A stretch of 64,000 nt of DNA from positions 1 through 64,000 of the forward strand of contig DAINBU010000009.1 of assembly GCA_036732755.1 (NCBI GenBank), written 5' to 3'. The position numbers and the translations under genes are program-made. The notes beneath the pieces were generated by a model. It searched no databases. It had not been told where the DNA came from and worked only from the letters and a program-made list of their open reading frames with translations. The DNA comes from DASRRB01 sp036732755. GTDB taxonomy: Bacteria > Planctomycetota > B15-G4 > SIAN01. Below, piece after piece: positions 1 to 11,130 of this stretch (positions are counted from its first letter, which is position 1; each line of letters begins with the position of its first letter).

Positions 1-1
1 G

Positions 2-2329
<2,328 letters not shown>

Positions 2330-2507
2330 TTCCGCTTCGGCGGCGCAGGATTCCCCAGGTCCGTCCGGGGAAGGAAGGCGCCGCGGAGTCGGGGAGATCA
2401 CGGCCCTTGTCTTGCCATGCCGCGCGCGCCGCTCGGGAACACCGCCCGGAGCGAGCGGCTGCAGCGGGAAAATGCCCGCGTCGCGCGCGTTCTTCGAGGA
2501 GCGTCCC

Positions 2508-4307
2508 GTGTTCTCCCAGACGATCCCCCCGGGGCTGGCGTTCCTCCTGCTCGTGCGCGTCGCGTGCGCGCAGGCCGGCGCCGACCCGCGCTTCAGCCTC
2601 GTCGACGAGCGGACGCACGCGACGACGACCTGGTCCGACTCGACGCTGCGCGCGCAGCCCTTCGTCGGGCCCGACCACTTGGTCGCGCGCCCGCTGCGCC
2701 TCGGCGGCCGCGCCGCCGCCGACCTTCTCGACGTTTCGCTGCCGCAGAGCGTCGACCTCTCCGGCGTCCCGGCCGTGCGGCTCGCCGACGGCGGCCTCCT
2801 GATCCGCTTCCACGACGCGGCGAACGCGGAGTCGGGCCTGCTGCACGTGGCGAGCGACGGCACGACGAGCGTGCTGCTCGCGCAGCCCGACGTCGGCGCG
2901 AGCCCCGCGCTGCTCGCGACGATCGGCGTGTCCGCCTTCGAGCCGCGCGCGGCGCTCGTCGAGGACGAGAACGTGACCGGCCGCGGCGACGTCTGGCTGG
3001 TCCGCTTCGACGGCGGGAGCTTCGCGTCGACCGGAACCGCCGCGCAGCGCGTCACCGCGGGCGCGACCGCGCCCGACGCGACACCCTCGTCGCTCAGCTT
3101 CGCGCGCGGTTCGCTCTGGTACGTCGACGAGGACTCGACCCTGATGCGCGCGCCGACCGACGGCAGCGCCGACGCCGCGGCCGTCGCGCTCCCGTTCTCC
3201 GCCGGCCTGCCGCCCGCGATGCTGAGCAGCGAGATCGCCGTCTCCGGCGACGGCTCGACGCTGGCGTTCCTCGGTGGCGTGAACGAGCAGTCGTGGGACG
3301 TCTACGTCGCCGACGCGGCGGGCGGCGCGGCCAATCTCACGCGCGCGCCCGGCAACTACCCGTCGATCGGCCTGCTGCCGCGCGAGCCGCGCGGGCCGTT
3401 CGTGAGCCTCAGCCCCGACGGGAGCCGCATCACCTACGCGCTCGAGCACCCCGACTTCGATCTCTACACGCGCCGGAGCGACGGCTCCGACGCGCCGCAG
3501 CCGCTGACCGAGGATCCGCAGTTCGACGGCTCGATCTCCGACGGGTCCACGGTGATCACCTTCGCCGCGCGCGTCTTCTTCTCGATGGGGCGCACGCCGG
3601 CGACCCACGACTTCTATCGCGCCGCGGTCGGCGCGGGCGGACCCGCCTTCGCGAACCTCACCGCGACCTCGGGTTCGACGACGCTGCCCTTCGCGAAGGG
3701 GTCGACGCTCGTGCCGCGGCTCGCCGCGCGGCTCGCCGCGACCATGACGACGGCGTTCGTCAACGACCGGAGCGCGCAGCTCGGCCGTCCCGCATTCGAG
3801 CTCTGGACCGTCGACGCCGGCGGCTCGGCGCTCCTCGCCTCGGACCTGATCGAGGTGCCCGTGCTCGTCACCGGCGGTCCGCCGGCGGCGCCCGTGACCT
3901 TCGCGCTCCTGGTCGACGCCGGCGGCGCCACGCTGGCGCGCGTCCCCGCGTCGACCTCCGACGCGCTCGACGTCCTGCTGCGCGCGCCGGCCGGCGTCCG
4001 CTTCGGCGCGTTCGCGCCGAGCCCCGACGGCCGCGAGCTCGCGCTCCTCGCCGACGCGGCCGGCGGGGTCGGCATCGTCGCCGTCCTCGACGTCGCGTCG
4101 CACCGCGTCGCGCGCGTGCTCACGCCGTCTCGGCCGCCGCTCGCGGGCTTCGGCTCCGACCAGGTCGCCTGGTCGCCGAGCGGCCGCCTCCTCTTCACGT
4201 TCGGCACGGCGACGTCGCGCTTCGCCTACGCCGAGGAGCCGGCGGGATCGGGCCTCGCGAAGCGCCTCACGCCGGCCGGAGGCGCGCCGCGCTTTCTCGT
4301 GAAGTGA
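2508..4307 (+). CDS. secreted TolB/WD40-like beta-propeller protein
   Basis: The predicted product starts with a signal peptide (hydrophobic LAFLLLVRVACAQA ending in an AxA-like site). The body repeats short blade motifs such as SGDGSTLAFLGG, SPDGSRITYAL, SPDGRELALLAD and SPSGRLLFTFG, typical of PD40/WD40-like beta-propellers related to TolB. It is probably periplasmic or exported; no enzymatic motif is visible. I chose the GTG at 2508 because AGGAG sits about 7 nt upstream and the signal peptide then begins at once; an in-frame ATG at 2472 is the alternative. It is convergent with the next gene. Function unknown beyond fold. Confidence 0.8.
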   Translation: MFSQTIPPGLAFLLLVRVACAQAGADPRFSLVDERTHATTTWSDSTLRAQPFVGPDHLVARPLRLGGRAAADLLDVSLPQSVDLSGVPAVRLADGGLLIRFHDAANAESGLLHVASDGTTSVLLAQPDVGASPALLATIGVSAFEPRAALVEDENVTGRGDVWLVRFDGGSFASTGTAAQRVTAGATAPDATPSSLSFARGSLWYVDEDSTLMRAPTDGSADAAAVALPFSAGLPPAMLSSEIAVSGDGSTLAFLGGVNEQSWDVYVADAAGGAANLTRAPGNYPSIGLLPREPRGPFVSLSPDGSRITYALEHPDFDLYTRRSDGSDAPQPLTEDPQFDGSISDGSTVITFAARVFFSMGRTPATHDFYRAAVGAGGPAFANLTATSGSTTLPFAKGSTLVPRLAARLAATMTTAFVNDRSAQLGRPAFELWTVDAGGSALLASDLIEVPVLVTGGPPAAPVTFALLVDAGGATLARVPASTSDALDVLLRAPAGVRFGAFAPSPDGRELALLADAAGGVGIVAVLDVASHRVARVLTPSRPPLAGFGSDQVAWSPSGRLLFTFGTATSRFAYAEEPAGSGLAKRLTPAGGAPRFLVK

Positions 4308-4308
4308 A

Positions 4309-4325
4309 CGGGTCCCGCTGACCCG
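4309..4325. terminator. small hairpin between convergent genes
   Basis: A 6-bp perfect stem (CGGGTC/GACCCG) with a 5-nt loop lies directly after the propeller gene stop and before the end of the convergent FG-GAP gene. There is no T-run, so termination is only a weak inference. Confidence 0.3.
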
Positions 4326-4343
4326 AGCGCGAGCGCTGCGCGC

Positions 4344-6149
4344 CTACTGGATCGTCACCGAGGCGCAGTTGCTCCAGGTCGCGTCCCGTCCCGAGCCGGT
4401 GAAGACCGGACCGATCAGCGCCTGGAAGAGGAGCGTCGCTCCCGAGAGCGACGGATCGTTGGGCAGGTCGCCGGCGAGCGAATAGTCGTCGCCCGGCAGC
4501 GTGCCCGGCGGCGCGAGCTGCAAGATCAGGAACGGGTCGACGTTGCGGTCGCGCAGGAACGGCGGGGTCGGGATCGCGACGAGCGGCGGCACGCCGAAGA
4601 GCGAGAAGACGCCGTCGCCCGGGTCGAAGAGGTAACGCACGGCGACGTGGCCGCCCGGCGTCCAGTCGCCCTCGAGCAGCACGGCCGGCGTGCGCCGGAA
4701 TCCGCCGGCGAGCATCCCATCCCCGAGCGTGTTGTGGACGGTCACGTCGCACGGCCCCGGATCGCCGGGCCCGGTCGTCGCCGTGATCGTCGCGTCGTCG
4801 ACGACGGTCACGTTGGTCGCGGCGACGCCGCCGACCTGCACCTGCAGCTGATCGCCCTGCGCGAAGCGGGCGCCGAGCAGCGTGAGGTTGTGCGTCGCGC
4901 GATAGTCGCCGCGGTCGACCGCGAGAGACGTCAACTGCGGCGCCCCCGCGCCGGAGTAGACGAAGAGCGCCCCCGCCGAGCCGGCGAACGGGGCGCCGAT
5001 GAGCAGGTCGCGGTAGCCGTCGCCGTTCGCGTCGCCGCCGCCGTCGACCGCCGAGCCGAAGCCGCCGCTCGCGGAATCGGCGAGCTCGTACATCGGATTC
5101 TTCGTGCGGCCCGAGAGGACGTGGACGCGGCCGCCCGAGGAACCGTCGTCGGCGCCGATCAGCAGGTCGGCCACGCCGTCGCGATCGAGGTCGCCGGCGA
5201 GCGCCACGCCCTGGTGGGTCACGTCGACCGCGAACTCGTCGTCCGGCGCGCCCGTCCACGAAGTGATCTGCGCGCCCGTCGCGCCGGAGAAGGCGAAGAC
5301 CGTCCCGTCGAAGAGCGGCGCGAACGACCCGACCAGGAAGTCGGCCCGGCCGTCGCCGTCGAGGTCGACACCGCCGCGCACGGTCGAGCCGAACTCGCCG
5401 CCGTCGATGCCGCCGAACAGGTCGTAGAGGACGCTGCCGTCGGCGCCGGAGTAGACGAGGACGCGGCCGTCCAGGATGCCCATGCCCGAGTTGAGCGGGA
5501 CTCCGACGATCAGATCCGCGAAGCCGTCGCCATCCACGTCGCCCGCGCCGTCGACCGCCGCCCCGAACTGCTGCGACAGCGGCTCCCACGTGTGGAGGTT
5601 GGCGCCGGTCGCCCCGGAATAGACGTAGGCGCCGCCGTGCGACCCGACGATGTAGTCGGAGATTCCGTCGCCGTCGACGTCGCCGGCGTTCGAGATCGCC
5701 GTCCCGAAGAACGACGCCGCGCCCGCGGGATGCGAGCGCAGCAGCGCGCCGTTCTTCGCCGAGTAGACGTCGACCTGCTGGTACTCGCCGCCGACGGCGA
5801 TCTCCCGGAAGCCGTCGCCGTCGAGGTCGGCGAGCGCGGCGGCACCCTCGCCCAGGAAGTCGTTGGCGGCGGCGCCGGTCACCGACCAGAGCAGCGTGCT
5901 GCTCTTCCCCGAGACGACGAAGAGCGCCCCGGCGAGCGTGTTCGTGCCGTCGTTCCAGTCGGGATCGGTGACGAAGAAGTCGTCGCCGCCGTCGCCGTCG
6001 ACGTCGCCGACGAACGCCGCGCGATAGCCGAGGGTGAATCCCCAGGTCGCGTCGCCGTCGAGCCGGTACTGGAAGTCCTGCGCGTGCGCGCCGGAAACGA
6101 CTGCGCTTACCGCCGCCACGGCGATCGCGCACACCCCGCCGATACCCAT
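4344..6149 (-). CDS. exported FG-GAP (integrin-like) repeat protein with TIG domain
   Basis: The 601-residue product starts with a clear signal peptide (cleavage near GAHA-QDF). It carries about seven FG-GAP/VCBS repeats, each marked by a calcium-binding loop of the DVDGDG or DLDGDG type, together forming an integrin-alpha-like propeller. An IPT/TIG immunoglobulin-like domain follows at about residues 400-480. The C-terminal about 110 residues resemble the tail domains of large planctomycete surface proteins. It is likely a cell-surface adhesion or structural protein. FG-GAP genes of this style are abundant in Planctomycetota; the ligand is unknown. Confidence 0.85.
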   Translation of the reverse strand: MGIGGVCAIAVAAVSAVVSGAHAQDFQYRLDGDATWGFTLGYRAAFVGDVDGDGGDDFFVTDPDWNDGTNTLAGALFVVSGKSSTLLWSVTGAAANDFLGEGAAALADLDGDGFREIAVGGEYQQVDVYSAKNGALLRSHPAGAASFFGTAISNAGDVDGDGISDYIVGSHGGAYVYSGATGANLHTWEPLSQQFGAAVDGAGDVDGDGFADLIVGVPLNSGMGILDGRVLVYSGADGSVLYDLFGGIDGGEFGSTVRGGVDLDGDGRADFLVGSFAPLFDGTVFAFSGATGAQITSWTGAPDDEFAVDVTHQGVALAGDLDRDGVADLLIGADDGSSGGRVHVLSGRTKNPMYELADSASGGFGSAVDGGGDANGDGYRDLLIGAPFAGSAGALFVYSGAGAPQLTSLAVDRGDYRATHNLTLLGARFAQGDQLQVQVGGVAATNVTVVDDATITATTGPGDPGPCDVTVHNTLGDGMLAGGFRRTPAVLLEGDWTPGGHVAVRYLFDPGDGVFSLFGVPPLVAIPTPPFLRDRNVDPFLILQLAPPGTLPGDDYSLAGDLPNDPSLSGATLLFQALIGPVFTGSGRDATWSNCASVTIQ

Positions 6150-6242
6150 GACCTCGTGTCCCCACGGACGCGTTTCGGCCTCGCGTCCGGACGGGAAACT
6201 ACGCGCGCGACGGCGAAGGTTCGAGAAGGGAGCGGAGCCCGT

Positions 6243-8801
6243 TCACTCCTTCTTCTCGAACAGTCCCTTCAGCAGGTCGCCGAGCGGATTGTTGTGGCCC
6301 GGCCGCGGCGCGTCCTTCGGCGTCAGCGGCTTGGGGGGCGGCGGCAGCAGGTTCGCCGGATCGGGAGCGGGGACGCGGTCGCGACCGTCCCGCCCGTCGC
6401 GCTCGCGGGGGCGCCGCCCGTCGGGCCGGCCTTCGCCACGGCCCTCGCCGCGACCCTCTCCGCGACCCCCTCCGCGTCCCTCGTTCCGGCGCGGCGGGCC
6501 GGCCCGGCCGCCTCGCTCGTGCGCCGGGGCTGACGCGGCGACGGACCCCTCGCGCGCGGCGGATACCGCTCCGCCGTCGCCGGCGGCGGCCTCGCGCGGC
6601 GCCTCGCGCGGCGTCTCGCGGCGGGCCGTGAGCGAGATGCGTCCGCGCTCCAGGTCGACCTCGAGCACGCGCACGTTCAGCTTCTCGCCGACGCGCACCA
6701 CTTCCATCGGGTCGCGCACGAAGTGGTCGGCGAGCTGCGAGACGTGGACGAGCCCGTCCTGGTGGACGCCGACGTCGACGAAAGCACCGAACGCGGTGAC
6801 GTTGGTGACGACGCCCTCGAGCGCCATCCCGGGCTTCAAGTCCTCGGGCTTGGTCACGTCGTCGCGGAACTTCGGCGGCTCGAACTGCTGGCGCGGGTCG
6901 CGGCCGGGGCGGCGCAGCTCGTCGAGGATGTCGCGCAGCGTCGGCTCGCCCACGTCGGGGCTCGCGTACTTCGCGACGTCGATCGCGCCGGCGAGCGCCT
7001 CGTTGCCGACCAGCTCGCCGAGCGGCTTGCCGAGGTCCTTCGCCATGCGCTCGACCAGGTCGTAGCGCTCGGGATGGACCGCCGAGGCGTCGAGCGGATG
7101 GGCGCCGTCGCGGATGCGCAGGAAGCCGGCGCACTGCTCGAACGTCTTCGGGCCGAGCCCGCCGACCGCCTGCAGCTCCGCCCTGCCCTTGAAGGCGCCG
7201 TTCTGCTCACGGTGCTGGACGATCTTCGTCGCGAGCGCGGGCCCGATGCCGGCGACGCGCGCGAGCAGCGGCGCCGACGCCGTGTTGAGCTCGACGCCGA
7301 CGCGGTTCACGCAGTCCTCGACCACTTCCTCGAGCTTCGCGCCGAGCATCGGCGGGTGGACGTCGTGCTGGTACTGGCCGACGCCGATCGACTTCGGGTC
7401 GATCTTCACCAGCTCGGCGAGCGGATCCTGGAGCCGGCGCGCGATCGAGATGGCGCCGCGCACCGTCACGTCGAGCTTGGGGAACTCGGCGCGCGCGACG
7501 TCGCTCGCCGAGTAGACGCTCGCGCCCGCCTCGTTCACGCTGACCACGATCGTGCTCTTGAGCTCGGGCTTGCCCTTCTCCGCGTCGGCCGCGAGCGCGG
7601 CGACCACCTGGCGCGCCAGCCCCTCGGTGTCGCGCCCGCCGGTCCCGTTGCCGACCGCGATCGCGACGGGCGGGTGCTCGACCAGGAAGCGCGCGAGGCC
7701 GGCCTTCGCCTTCTCCACGTCGCGCACCGGGTGGATCGTCGTGCTGCCGAGGAACTTGCCGGTCGCGTCGACGGCGACGCACTTGCAGCCGGTGCGCAGG
7801 CCCGGGTCGATGCCGATCACCGCCTTGCCGCCGAGCGGCGGCGCCAGCAGCAGGTGGCGCAGGTTGTCGGCGAAGACGTCGACGGCCATCCGGTCGCTGC
7901 GGAGCTTCAACTCGACGCGCAGCTCCGTCTCGATGCTCGGCTGGAGCAGGCGCGCGTAGCCGTCGGCGATCGCCTCCTTCAGCTGGCCGGCGAACGGCGA
8001 CTTCGGATCGACGCGGCGCGCCGACTCGAGCTTCGGCACGACGCGCGTCTCGTCGGCCTCGAGGTGGACCTTGAGGCAGCCCTCCTGCTCGCCGCGCCGG
8101 ATCGCGAGGAAGCGGTGCGACGGGATGCGCGCGACCGCCTCGCGGAAGTCGTAGTACTGCTGGAAGCGCGTCGGCTGCTGCGTCTTCGCCTCGATCCGCT
8201 CCGAGACGAGGAGCGCCTCGTTGGTCCAGTGCTCGCGCACGAGGCGGCGCAGGTCGGCGTCCTCGGCGATCCCTTCCGCGACGATGTCGCGCGCGCCTTG
8301 CAGCGCGGCGTCGACGTCGGCGACCTCCTTCGCGGGATCGACGAAGCGCGCTGCCTCCGCCTTGGGGTCGCCCGCGTCGGGCTGCGCGAGGATGCGCTCG
8401 GCGAGCGGCTCGAGGCCGCGCTCGCGGGCGACCTGAGCGCGCGTGCGCCGCTTGGGCCGGAACGGCAGGTAGAGGTCCTCGAGCTCCGCCTTGGTCGCGA
8501 CCTCCTTGATGCGCGCCTCGAGCTCGGGCGTGAGCTTGCCCTGCTCGGCGATCGACCGCCTCACCGTCGCGCGCCGCTCGTCGAGGTCGACGAGGTAGGC
8601 GGCGCGCTCCTGGATCGCCCGGATCTGCACCTCGTCGAGCGAGCCCGTCGCCTCCTTGCGGTAGCGCGCGATGAACGGGACGGTCGCGCCGTCCGACAGC
8701 AGCCGGAGCGTCGCGGAGACGCTGGCCGTCGCGATGCGCGCCTCGCCCGCGATCACGTGGGCGAAGACGAGCGCGGACGGGGCGGAGGTGGCGGTGGTCA
8801 T
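6243..8801 (-). CDS. tex: Tex-family RNA-binding transcription accessory protein
   Basis: The protein aligns by eye with Tex along its length: the helical N terminus (TVPFIARYRKEATGSLDE), the YqgF/RNase H-like domain (VIGIDPGLRTGCKCVAVD), the helix-hairpin-helix segment (LLARVAGIGPALATKIV) and a C-terminal S1 RNA-binding domain (GVVTNVTAFGAFVDVG). At 852 residues it is longer than usual Tex (about 770). The extra length is a disordered tail of about 110 residues rich in Arg-Gly (RGGGRGEGRGEGRGEGR), ending in an acidic/basic patch LLKGLFEKKE. Tex is cytoplasmic and acts in transcription and RNA handling; the exact mechanism is unsettled. The gene stands alone, leftward. Confidence 0.93.
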   Translation of the reverse strand: MTTATSAPSALVFAHVIAGEARIATASVSATLRLLSDGATVPFIARYRKEATGSLDEVQIRAIQERAAYLVDLDERRATVRRSIAEQGKLTPELEARIKEVATKAELEDLYLPFRPKRRTRAQVARERGLEPLAERILAQPDAGDPKAEAARFVDPAKEVADVDAALQGARDIVAEGIAEDADLRRLVREHWTNEALLVSERIEAKTQQPTRFQQYYDFREAVARIPSHRFLAIRRGEQEGCLKVHLEADETRVVPKLESARRVDPKSPFAGQLKEAIADGYARLLQPSIETELRVELKLRSDRMAVDVFADNLRHLLLAPPLGGKAVIGIDPGLRTGCKCVAVDATGKFLGSTTIHPVRDVEKAKAGLARFLVEHPPVAIAVGNGTGGRDTEGLARQVVAALAADAEKGKPELKSTIVVSVNEAGASVYSASDVARAEFPKLDVTVRGAISIARRLQDPLAELVKIDPKSIGVGQYQHDVHPPMLGAKLEEVVEDCVNRVGVELNTASAPLLARVAGIGPALATKIVQHREQNGAFKGRAELQAVGGLGPKTFEQCAGFLRIRDGAHPLDASAVHPERYDLVERMAKDLGKPLGELVGNEALAGAIDVAKYASPDVGEPTLRDILDELRRPGRDPRQQFEPPKFRDDVTKPEDLKPGMALEGVVTNVTAFGAFVDVGVHQDGLVHVSQLADHFVRDPMEVVRVGEKLNVRVLEVDLERGRISLTARRETPREAPREAAAGDGGAVSAAREGSVAASAPAHERGGRAGPPRRNEGRGGGRGEGRGEGRGEGRPDGRRPRERDGRDGRDRVPAPDPANLLPPPPKPLTPKDAPRPGHNNPLGDLLKGLFEKKE

Positions 8802-8838
8802 GGCTGGCGCAACCGAGAAGGGTGCGGGGGCGCGCGGT

Positions 8839-9249
8839 TCAGTCGGGATAGACGAAGGTCATCGGACGCTCGATGTCGGCGCGGACGCTCTCGTGGACCG
8901 GGCAGGTGCGCGCGGTCCGTTCGAGGACGGTGCGCGCCTCGGCGTTGAGCCCGGCCGGCATCTCGATCCGCACGGGCAGGCGGGCGATGCGACGAGAAGG
9001 CGTCGCGATCATGTGCTTCTCGACGCGCGCCCGCGCGCCGTCGAGCGGCCACTGGTGGCGCCGCGCGACAATCCCCATCGTCGTGAGGATGCACGTCGCG
9101 AGCGCGGTCGCGACCAGGTCGGTGGGCGAAAAGCTCTCACCGCGGCCCTCGTTGTCCTTGGGGGCGTCGGTCTCGAGCTCGACGCCGGACGGACCGTGCC
9201 GGGACACGGCGTGCAGCCCGCCTTGGTAGGTGACTTCGATCTCGACCAT
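8839..9249 (-). CDS. OsmC/Ohr-family protein
   Basis: The 136-residue product has the OsmC fold pattern: an N-terminal beta hairpin, FSPTDLVATALATCILT with the first conserved Cys, and RTCPVHES with the second. Two reactive cysteines are the peroxidatic pair in OsmC/Ohr enzymes, which reduce organic hydroperoxides with thiol donors. A GTG lies one codon upstream (9252); I prefer the ATG at 9249. The nearby tex gene is separated by only 37 nt but there is no clear functional link. In an organism that makes bacillithiol (see 60-64 kb), a thiol-dependent peroxidase role is plausible, but this is inference. Confidence 0.85.
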   Translation of the reverse strand: MVEIEVTYQGGLHAVSRHGPSGVELETDAPKDNEGRGESFSPTDLVATALATCILTTMGIVARRHQWPLDGARARVEKHMIATPSRRIARLPVRIEMPAGLNAEARTVLERTARTCPVHESVRADIERPMTFVYPD

Positions 9250-9329
9250 CACGCTCGTTCCGTAGAGAGCGCGGGAGCATAGCGGCGCCGGCGGATTGCG
9301 CGGGTGCGCCTTGGCGTTAAACCGGCGCC

Positions 9330-10127
9330 ATGATCGAGCGGCGCGCCTTCTCCGTCAGCGTCTTCGCCCGCCACGGCGGCCGCGTGCTGCTGATCCGGCA
9401 TGCACGCCTCGGGAAATGGCTCCCGGTCGGCGGCGAGATCGAGGCGGGCGAGACGCCGCTCGAGGCGGCGCGGCGCGAGCTGCGCGAGGAGACCGGCCTC
9501 GCAGGCCGCTTCGAGGCGCCGGGCGCGACCACCTTCATCGACGGTTCACCGCCCGGCCTGCTCGCCTACGAGGAGCACGCGGCGGGCTCCAAGGGCTCGC
9601 ACTTGAACTTCGCGTTCGTCGCCGAGGTCGACTCGGAGCGCGTCGTCGGCAACGGCGAGTTCTCGGAGCACCGCTGGTTCGCGGAGCCCACGGAGATCGA
9701 GGCGCTCGACGCGCCGAAGAACGTCGTGCAGCTCGCCGCGCTCGCGCTCGCGCTCCCGCTTTCGCCAGGCGCCGCGGCGCCGCAGGAGCTCGCGCGCGCG
9801 TGGGTCGCGGCATTCAACGCACGCGACCTCGAGGCACTGCTCGCGCTCTACGCCGACGACGCGGTGCACCACTCCCCCAAGCTTCGGGCGCGCCGACCCG
9901 AGACGGGCGGGAACGTGCGCGGGAAGGAGGCGCTGCGCGCGTGGTGGGCCGACTCCTTCGACCGGCTGCCGGGGCTGCACTACGAGGCGCGCCGCGTCAC
10001 TGCTTCGGGCCACCTCCTCATCCTCGAATACGATCGCTCGCTGCCGGGCGAGGCGACGCTCGCGGTCGCCGAGCTCTTCGTCGTGCGCGCCGGCCGGATC
10101 GCCGAGTCGCGCGTCTACCACGGGTGA
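9330..10127 (+). CDS. Nudix hydrolase fused to SnoaL/NTF2-like domain
   Basis: Residues 1-145 form a Nudix domain with a complete Nudix box, GEIEAGETPLEAARRELREE followed by TGL, so metal-dependent diphosphate hydrolysis is expected. Residues about 150-265 form a SnoaL/NTF2-like cone domain (LARAWVAAFNARDLEALLAL, YADDAVHHSP, GKEALRAWW) of the kind that binds or isomerises small molecules. The reading frame is continuous, so the two domains appear to be one polypeptide. The substrate is unknown. It is divergent from osmC with a short shared upstream region of 80 nt. Confidence 0.85.
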   Translation: MIERRAFSVSVFARHGGRVLLIRHARLGKWLPVGGEIEAGETPLEAARRELREETGLAGRFEAPGATTFIDGSPPGLLAYEEHAAGSKGSHLNFAFVAEVDSERVVGNGEFSEHRWFAEPTEIEALDAPKNVVQLAALALALPLSPGAAAPQELARAWVAAFNARDLEALLALYADDAVHHSPKLRARRPETGGNVRGKEALRAWWADSFDRLPGLHYEARRVTASGHLLILEYDRSLPGEATLAVAELFVVRAGRIAESRVYHG

Positions 10128-10140
10128 AGAGGGGGGCGCC

Positions 10141-10824
10141 ATGCGTCCGAGCACGAGCGGGTTCTTCGCGGCGATCGCGCTTGCGGCGGTCGCGCGCTTC
10201 GTCGGCGGCGGCACGGTGGTCGAGGATTTCGAGACGCCGCTCGAGGCGACCGGGCTGCCGAAGGGCTTCGCGCCCGCCGTCGCGGTCGAGCCGGGACCGC
10301 CGGGCAATCCCGCTCCAGCCGGAAAGCTCGCCAAATGGTCCGTCGTCGAGGAGCCGTCGCGCCAAGGCAAGCGCGTGCTGAAGCTCGTCGAGTCGAAGAA
10401 CCGCGGCTCCGTCCACAACCTCTTCCTGCGCGACGAGAAGTCGCCCGCCGACCTCTCCGTCTCGGTGCGGCTGCGCGCCGACTCGGGCAACGAGGACCGC
10501 GGCGGCGGCCTGATCTGGCGCATGGTCGACGAGCAGAACTACTACCTCGCGCGCTGGAACCCCCTCGAGAAGACGGTCGCCGTCTATCGCACCGTGAAGG
10601 GGCGGCGCATCACGCTGCAGTTCGTCCCGGTCGCCGGCGTCTCGGGCGAGTGGCACTCGCTCAAGGTGACGATGAAGGGGCGCGTCATCTCGATCGAGTT
10701 CGACGACGCGAAGGCGATGAGCCTTCCCGACGACACCTGGAAGGAGGCGGGCCGCGTCGGCCTCTGGACGCGCAGCGACGCGCAGTCGAGCTTCGACGAC
10801 CTCGCGATCGCGCCGATCGAGTAG
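10141..10824 (+). CDS. exported LamG/DUF1080-like protein
   Basis: The predicted 227-residue product begins with a hydrophobic segment (FFAAIALAAVARFVGGG) that looks like a signal peptide without a strong cleavage site. It continues as a beta-rich, concanavalin-A-like sandwich (VVEDFETPLE at the start; GGGLIWRMVDEQNYYLARWN in the middle; VGLWTRSDAQSSFDDLAI at the end), the pattern of DUF1080/LamG-like domains that bind sugars or act in glycan breakdown. It starts only 13 nt after the Nudix gene and may be co-transcribed. Catalytic residues are not evident. Confidence 0.7.
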   Translation: MRPSTSGFFAAIALAAVARFVGGGTVVEDFETPLEATGLPKGFAPAVAVEPGPPGNPAPAGKLAKWSVVEEPSRQGKRVLKLVESKNRGSVHNLFLRDEKSPADLSVSVRLRADSGNEDRGGGLIWRMVDEQNYYLARWNPLEKTVAVYRTVKGRRITLQFVPVAGVSGEWHSLKVTMKGRVISIEFDDAKAMSLPDDTWKEAGRVGLWTRSDAQSSFDDLAIAPIE

Positions 10825-10996
10825 GCGCGCCGACCGCGGCCGAAAAACCGGCGGCGCCGCGCGGACCCGGAGCGGGGGGGAGGGGAGCTCCGAGTCGGGC
10901 GCGACGCCGCCGCATGTGGACCGGCCGCGGAGTCTTCACCTGTCCGCGGACGGGAAGTCGCCGTCGCGGCATGAGGCGCGGGGCGGCCGCCCCCCA

Positions 10997-11032
10997 GTGC
11001 CGGAAAACCGCGGCACGCGGCTCACGCTTTTT
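10997..11032 (+). terminator. possible terminator in the 306-nt gap after the LamG-like gene
   Basis: The interval 10825-11130 holds no gene. Within it a 6-bp stem (GTGCCG/CGGCAC, 8-nt loop) is followed after about 11 nt by five Ts. The stem is short and the T-run is displaced, so support is weak. Otherwise I see only GC-rich sequence there. Confidence 0.3.
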
Positions 11033-11130
11033 CCTCCCTCGTTCGTGTGAGCCCCGGATCCCGCCGTTTCGGCAGGGTGGGTCGTTCGGCCGCCATACGC
11101 GACGGCCACGAGTGAATGAGGAGACCTGCC

